NCBI GenBank assembly: GCA_041744375.1
Contig: JBGTLA010000094.1
Span: forward strand, 1 to 14,210
Reading direction: 5' to 3'
DNA: 14,210 nt
Source of the DNA: JBGTLA01 sp041744375
GTDB lineage: Bacteria > Actinomycetota > Acidimicrobiia > Spongiisociales > ZC4RG35
Part shown: positions 12,139 through 14,210 of the stretch, in pieces
How positions within the stretch are numbered: position 1 is the first letter of the stretch
How the letters are laid out: every line of letters starts with the position of its first letter
The notes under the pieces: generated by a model
Seen by the model: only the letters and a program-made list of their open reading frames with translations
What the model was told of the DNA's origin: nothing
The model's database searches: none
Made by a program: the position numbers and the translations under genes

Positions 12139-12780
12139 GCGGTCGACCACGTCATCAGTCGATCCGAGCGGACTCGGCTTGACCAGATAGATCCACGGAA
12201 TCGACACCAAGGTGACCACTCCTTTCACCGCCACGTTGACGGCGAAGATCGACCAGGCCAGAGCGGCGGGGAAGACACCGGTCAGTACCGCCAGGCCGAC
12301 GAAGAGAGCCGAATCGACCGGGATGGCCACCGAATTCGACGACAACACCCTCCCCCACTGATGGCGAGGGCCGAACTTGCGCACCCACAGGGAGTACACC
12401 TCGGTGTCGATCAGCTCAGCTACCACCTCGGCCACGATCGAGGCCACCACGATGCCCCACACGGGAGCGAGCACGTCACCGAAATGCACGGTCTGAGGGG
12501 CGGTGTCGGCGGCGGGCATGCGGGCGGTGACCCAGAACAGGAGCGCCATCAGGAGGTTCACGACGGCGGCCGTGACGATGAGGACGCGGGCGGCTGTCTT
12601 GCCGGCGATCTTGTGGACGAGGTCGCGCAGGGTGAATGTGAAGGGGTAGATCAGCGTCCCGGCGTCGACGGCGAACCCGAACAAGAGCACGATGCGCAGG
12701 GAGGCGACGTCGGCCAGCACCTGGGCGGCCACGTATCCCCCCGCCACCACCAACAACATGCGGAGACCTCGGACGGGCAC
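12136..12780 (-). CDS. VUT-family (YhhQ/DUF165) queuosine precursor transporter
   Basis: A 214-residue inner-membrane protein with about six hydrophobic spans. Family features: a Tyr-Pro-Phe-Thr-Phe-Thr-Leu-Arg-Asp segment after TM2, followed by HKIAGKTAARVLI, then ELIDTEVYSLWVRKF, a WGRVLSSNSVAIPVDS segment and a final IPWIYLVK. Members import queuosine precursors (preQ0/preQ1 or queuine) used in tRNA modification. Three starts are possible: GTG 12819 (overlapping the acyltransferase by 29 bp), GTG 12780 (GAGG 8 nt upstream, basic VRGLR before TM1) and ATG 12759 (GAGG 7 nt upstream but almost no residues before TM1). GTG 12780 is chosen. It follows the acyltransferase by 10 bp on the same strand. 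Family is confident; the exact substrate is inferred. Confidence 0.88.
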   Translation of the reverse strand: MPVRGLRMLLVVAGGYVAAQVLADVASLRIVLLFGFAVDAGTLIYPFTFTLRDLVHKIAGKTAARVLIVTAAVVNLLMALLFWVTARMPAADTAPQTVHFGDVLAPVWGIVVASIVAEVVAELIDTEVYSLWVRKFGPRHQWGRVLSSNSVAIPVDSALFVGLAVLTGVFPAALAWSIFAVNVAVKGVVTLVSIPWIYLVKPSPLGSTDDVVDR

Positions 12781-12790
12781 TGGAACGACC

Positions 12791-14098
12791 TCAGTGTCTC
12801 CGGTGGAGGCGAGCCCCACCGATTCCGCCGACCACCACGCCCGCCAGGGGCAAACTCAATGCCAGCACGTTCAGACCCCCTTCGTCGGCGATACCGAAGG
12901 CCGCCAGCAGCCCGAGCCCGGCACAGACACACACCACGGCCAGCACCGGACGCCAGGCGGCGGGCGGGGGGCGATGATCGGCACCGGGACGTTCGAAGCG
13001 CCCGAAGACGAAGGCGAGAACCAAGGTGGCGGTCATGAGCGCGGCGAACCAGGGCAGGCGCATGAGCCACCATGTCGACGTGAGGGGCGCAGCCCTCAGG
13101 CCGAAGCCACCGACCAGGAGCGACAGGCCCAGCATCACCACCATCGCCGTCAGGTGCCACAGGTACAGGGTCATGATCTGAGCGTTGACCGCCACCACCG
13201 CCCGCCACGGGTAGGGCCGTTGCAGCCAACGTCGCAGTGGTCGTTCGAAGGCCAACGCCAGCCCGGCCTGGAACAGGCCCAAGAAGATCAGCGTCACTCG
13301 GGGCGGGAACGAGTTGGTCACCTCGGCGGCGTCGAGGCCGACCATGGCCACGGGGTACGGACCCGCCCAGACGAGAGCCAAGGTGGCGGCCAGACCTCCT
13401 GCCGCCAGCGCCAGTCGCCGCCACGGGCCGCCGAGTCGGCCGTCGATCCAGGCGTACCCGAGCTGGTGGACGGTGCCCCACACGAACACGTAGTTGAGGA
13501 AGCCGATCGGCACCCAACCGAACCCGATCGAGAGGATGTCGGACACCACCGCTCCTGTCACACCCAGAGCGAGAGACCACCAACCCAACCGCTCCCACAG
13601 CCACAGGAACACCGGCACCAGCGTTACGATCACCACGTAGGCCGCCAGGAACCAGGTGGGAACCATCGCCACCTGTGAGGCGAGCCCAAGCATGTCGGCC
13701 TCGAGACCGAGCCGCAGGCCCACCCATCCGCCGACGCCCCACACCAGGATCAAGGGGACGACGGGCAGGATCAGCCGCCGGAGACGCCCGCGCAGCCAGT
13801 TGCCGTACGTCTCATCCCGTCGCCGGGCGGAACGCCACGACTTCCCGTTGGCAAATCCCCCCACCACGAAGAACACCGGCATCACCTGGAAGATCCACGT
13901 GAAGGGGTGAGTCCACGGAGCCATCTCCATCAGGTAGCCGATCACCAGGTCGCCCGCATCGTCGACGGTCACGGCCGCCATGAGCCAGTGCCCGAAGATC
14001 ACAGCCAGGATCGACACGGCCCGTAGGGCATCCACTGCCCGGTTGCGGTCGTCGGGGGTGTCGTCGACCAGTTCGGCGGCGGCGGACATGAATCGCAT
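12791..14098 (-). CDS. Acyltransferase-3 (OafA/YrhL-like) integral membrane protein
   Basis: A 435-residue protein with about ten membrane spans, of the family that moves acyl groups across the membrane onto sugars, lipids or peptides. The first span carries the family signature DALRAVSILAVIFGHW, with Arg26 and the conserved His37. Other recognisable parts are QVMPVFFVVGGFANGKSW, LRRLILPVVPLILVWG, PTWFLAAYV and TLYLWHLTAMV, all typical of actinobacterial members. There is no extra SGNH hydrolase domain. ATG 14098 is chosen; ATG 14089 would remove three residues. A CACACT box lies 7 nt upstream and ATGACA 18 nt before that. It is probably the first gene of a unit with the VUT transporter. The acyl acceptor cannot be told from sequence, and no glycan gene cluster is visible here. 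Confidence 0.9.
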   Translation of the reverse strand: MRFMSAAAELVDDTPDDRNRAVDALRAVSILAVIFGHWLMAAVTVDDAGDLVIGYLMEMAPWTHPFTWIFQVMPVFFVVGGFANGKSWRSARRRDETYGNWLRGRLRRLILPVVPLILVWGVGGWVGLRLGLEADMLGLASQVAMVPTWFLAAYVVIVTLVPVFLWLWERLGWWSLALGVTGAVVSDILSIGFGWVPIGFLNYVFVWGTVHQLGYAWIDGRLGGPWRRLALAAGGLAATLALVWAGPYPVAMVGLDAAEVTNSFPPRVTLIFLGLFQAGLALAFERPLRRWLQRPYPWRAVVAVNAQIMTLYLWHLTAMVVMLGLSLLVGGFGLRAAPLTSTWWLMRLPWFAALMTATLVLAFVFGRFERPGADHRPPPAAWRPVLAVVCVCAGLGLLAAFGIADEGGLNVLALSLPLAGVVVGGIGGARLHRRH

Positions 14099-14105
14099 GA
14101 GCGCC

Positions 14106-14135
14106 AGTGTGGCCGATCGCCGGTAGCGGTGTCAT
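14106..14135 (-). promoter_or_regulatory. Possible promoter of the acyltransferase gene
   Basis: On the minus strand ATGACA (14130-14135) resembles a -35 box (5 of 6 to TTGACA). CACACT (14106-14111) lies 18 nt later and ends 7 nt before ATG 14098. The first base of the -10 differs from TAnnnT, so confidence is modest. Confidence 0.35.
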
Positions 14136-14210
14136 GGCCGACGGACCGACCGGCTCGACCTCACCTGCTGTACGGACAACCGCGGGGTGGCCCCCGACCC
14201 GGGCCACCGC
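14134..14210 (+). CDS. Possible 5' end of a divergent gene (runs off right edge)
   Basis: From ATG 14134 the plus strand is open to the window edge (25 codons), starting MADGPTGSTSPAVRTTAGWP. Third positions are about 75% G/C. The position is right for a gene divergent from the acyltransferase, and TAGCGG lies just upstream. No family is recognisable and no ribosome binding site is seen. It could equally be open by chance. Confidence 0.2.
   Translation, partial: MADGPTGSTSPAVRTTAGWPPTRAT

Noticed and set aside
12651..13742. 363-codon minus-strand frame inside the acyltransferase gene
   Set aside because: Arg/Gly-rich alternative frame without membrane segments or motifs; the overlapping acyltransferase frame has the family signatures.
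1..14210. CRISPR arrays, insertion sequences, prophage genes, tRNA or rRNA genes
   Set aside because: No spaced direct repeats, transposase or integrase motifs, terminal inverted repeats flanking genes, or recognisable tRNA/rRNA sequence were seen on either strand.

Overview
The window is GC-rich (about two thirds G+C) bacterial chromosome with actinobacterial character: strong G/C bias at third codon positions, CarD, a KMSKS-type CysS next to an SpoU-type methyltransferase, RadA/DisA neighbours, and TAnnnT -10 boxes placed 7-9 nt in front of start codons (leaderless-type starts). Gene content and divergence suggest a deep actinobacterial branch such as Acidimicrobiia. That assignment is an inference; no rRNA or marker comparison was possible.

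Positions 1-5038 (all minus strand, read right to left) hold a compact housekeeping cluster: radA, disA, carD, ispF, cysS and the 5' end of an rlmB-type 2'-O-methyltransferase that runs off the left edge. It joins DNA repair and c-di-AMP synthesis (RadA/DisA), global rRNA-promoter control (CarD), isoprenoid synthesis (IspF), cysteine charging (CysS) and 23S rRNA methylation. ispD, often found between carD or disA and ispF, is absent here. Upstream of radA lie an 8-bp inverted repeat abutting its -10 box and a probable 39-residue membrane peptide (5084-5203).

Positions 5278-6264 carry the only clear plus-strand gene: a double zinc-ribbon, single-pass membrane protein with a probable discoidin-like outer domain and a Thr/Asp tandem-repeat tail. 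It converges on a small stand-alone cyclic-nucleotide-binding-domain protein (6314-6751, minus), whose promoter region contains a perfect 14-bp palindrome.

Positions 6826-12072 (minus) form a complete BMP/PnrA-type nucleoside ABC importer in the order lipoprotein, ATPase, permease, permease. The last three are coupled by 4-bp ATGA/GTGA overlaps. The highly expressed binding-protein gene is separated from the ATPase by three hairpins, one resembling an intrinsic terminator, and a second promoter. Positions 12136-14098 (minus) hold a VUT/YhhQ-type queuosine-precursor transporter overlapped translationally with a 10-TM acyltransferase-3 family protein. The right edge may hold the start of a divergent plus-strand gene.

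No mobile element, CRISPR array, tRNA or rRNA was seen. The window is mostly ordinary core genome. The points most worth a second look are the DGG variant of the DisA catalytic DGA motif, the mini-ORF and inverted repeat in front of radA, the leaderless promoter pattern, and homopolymer tracts inside the lipoprotein gene.
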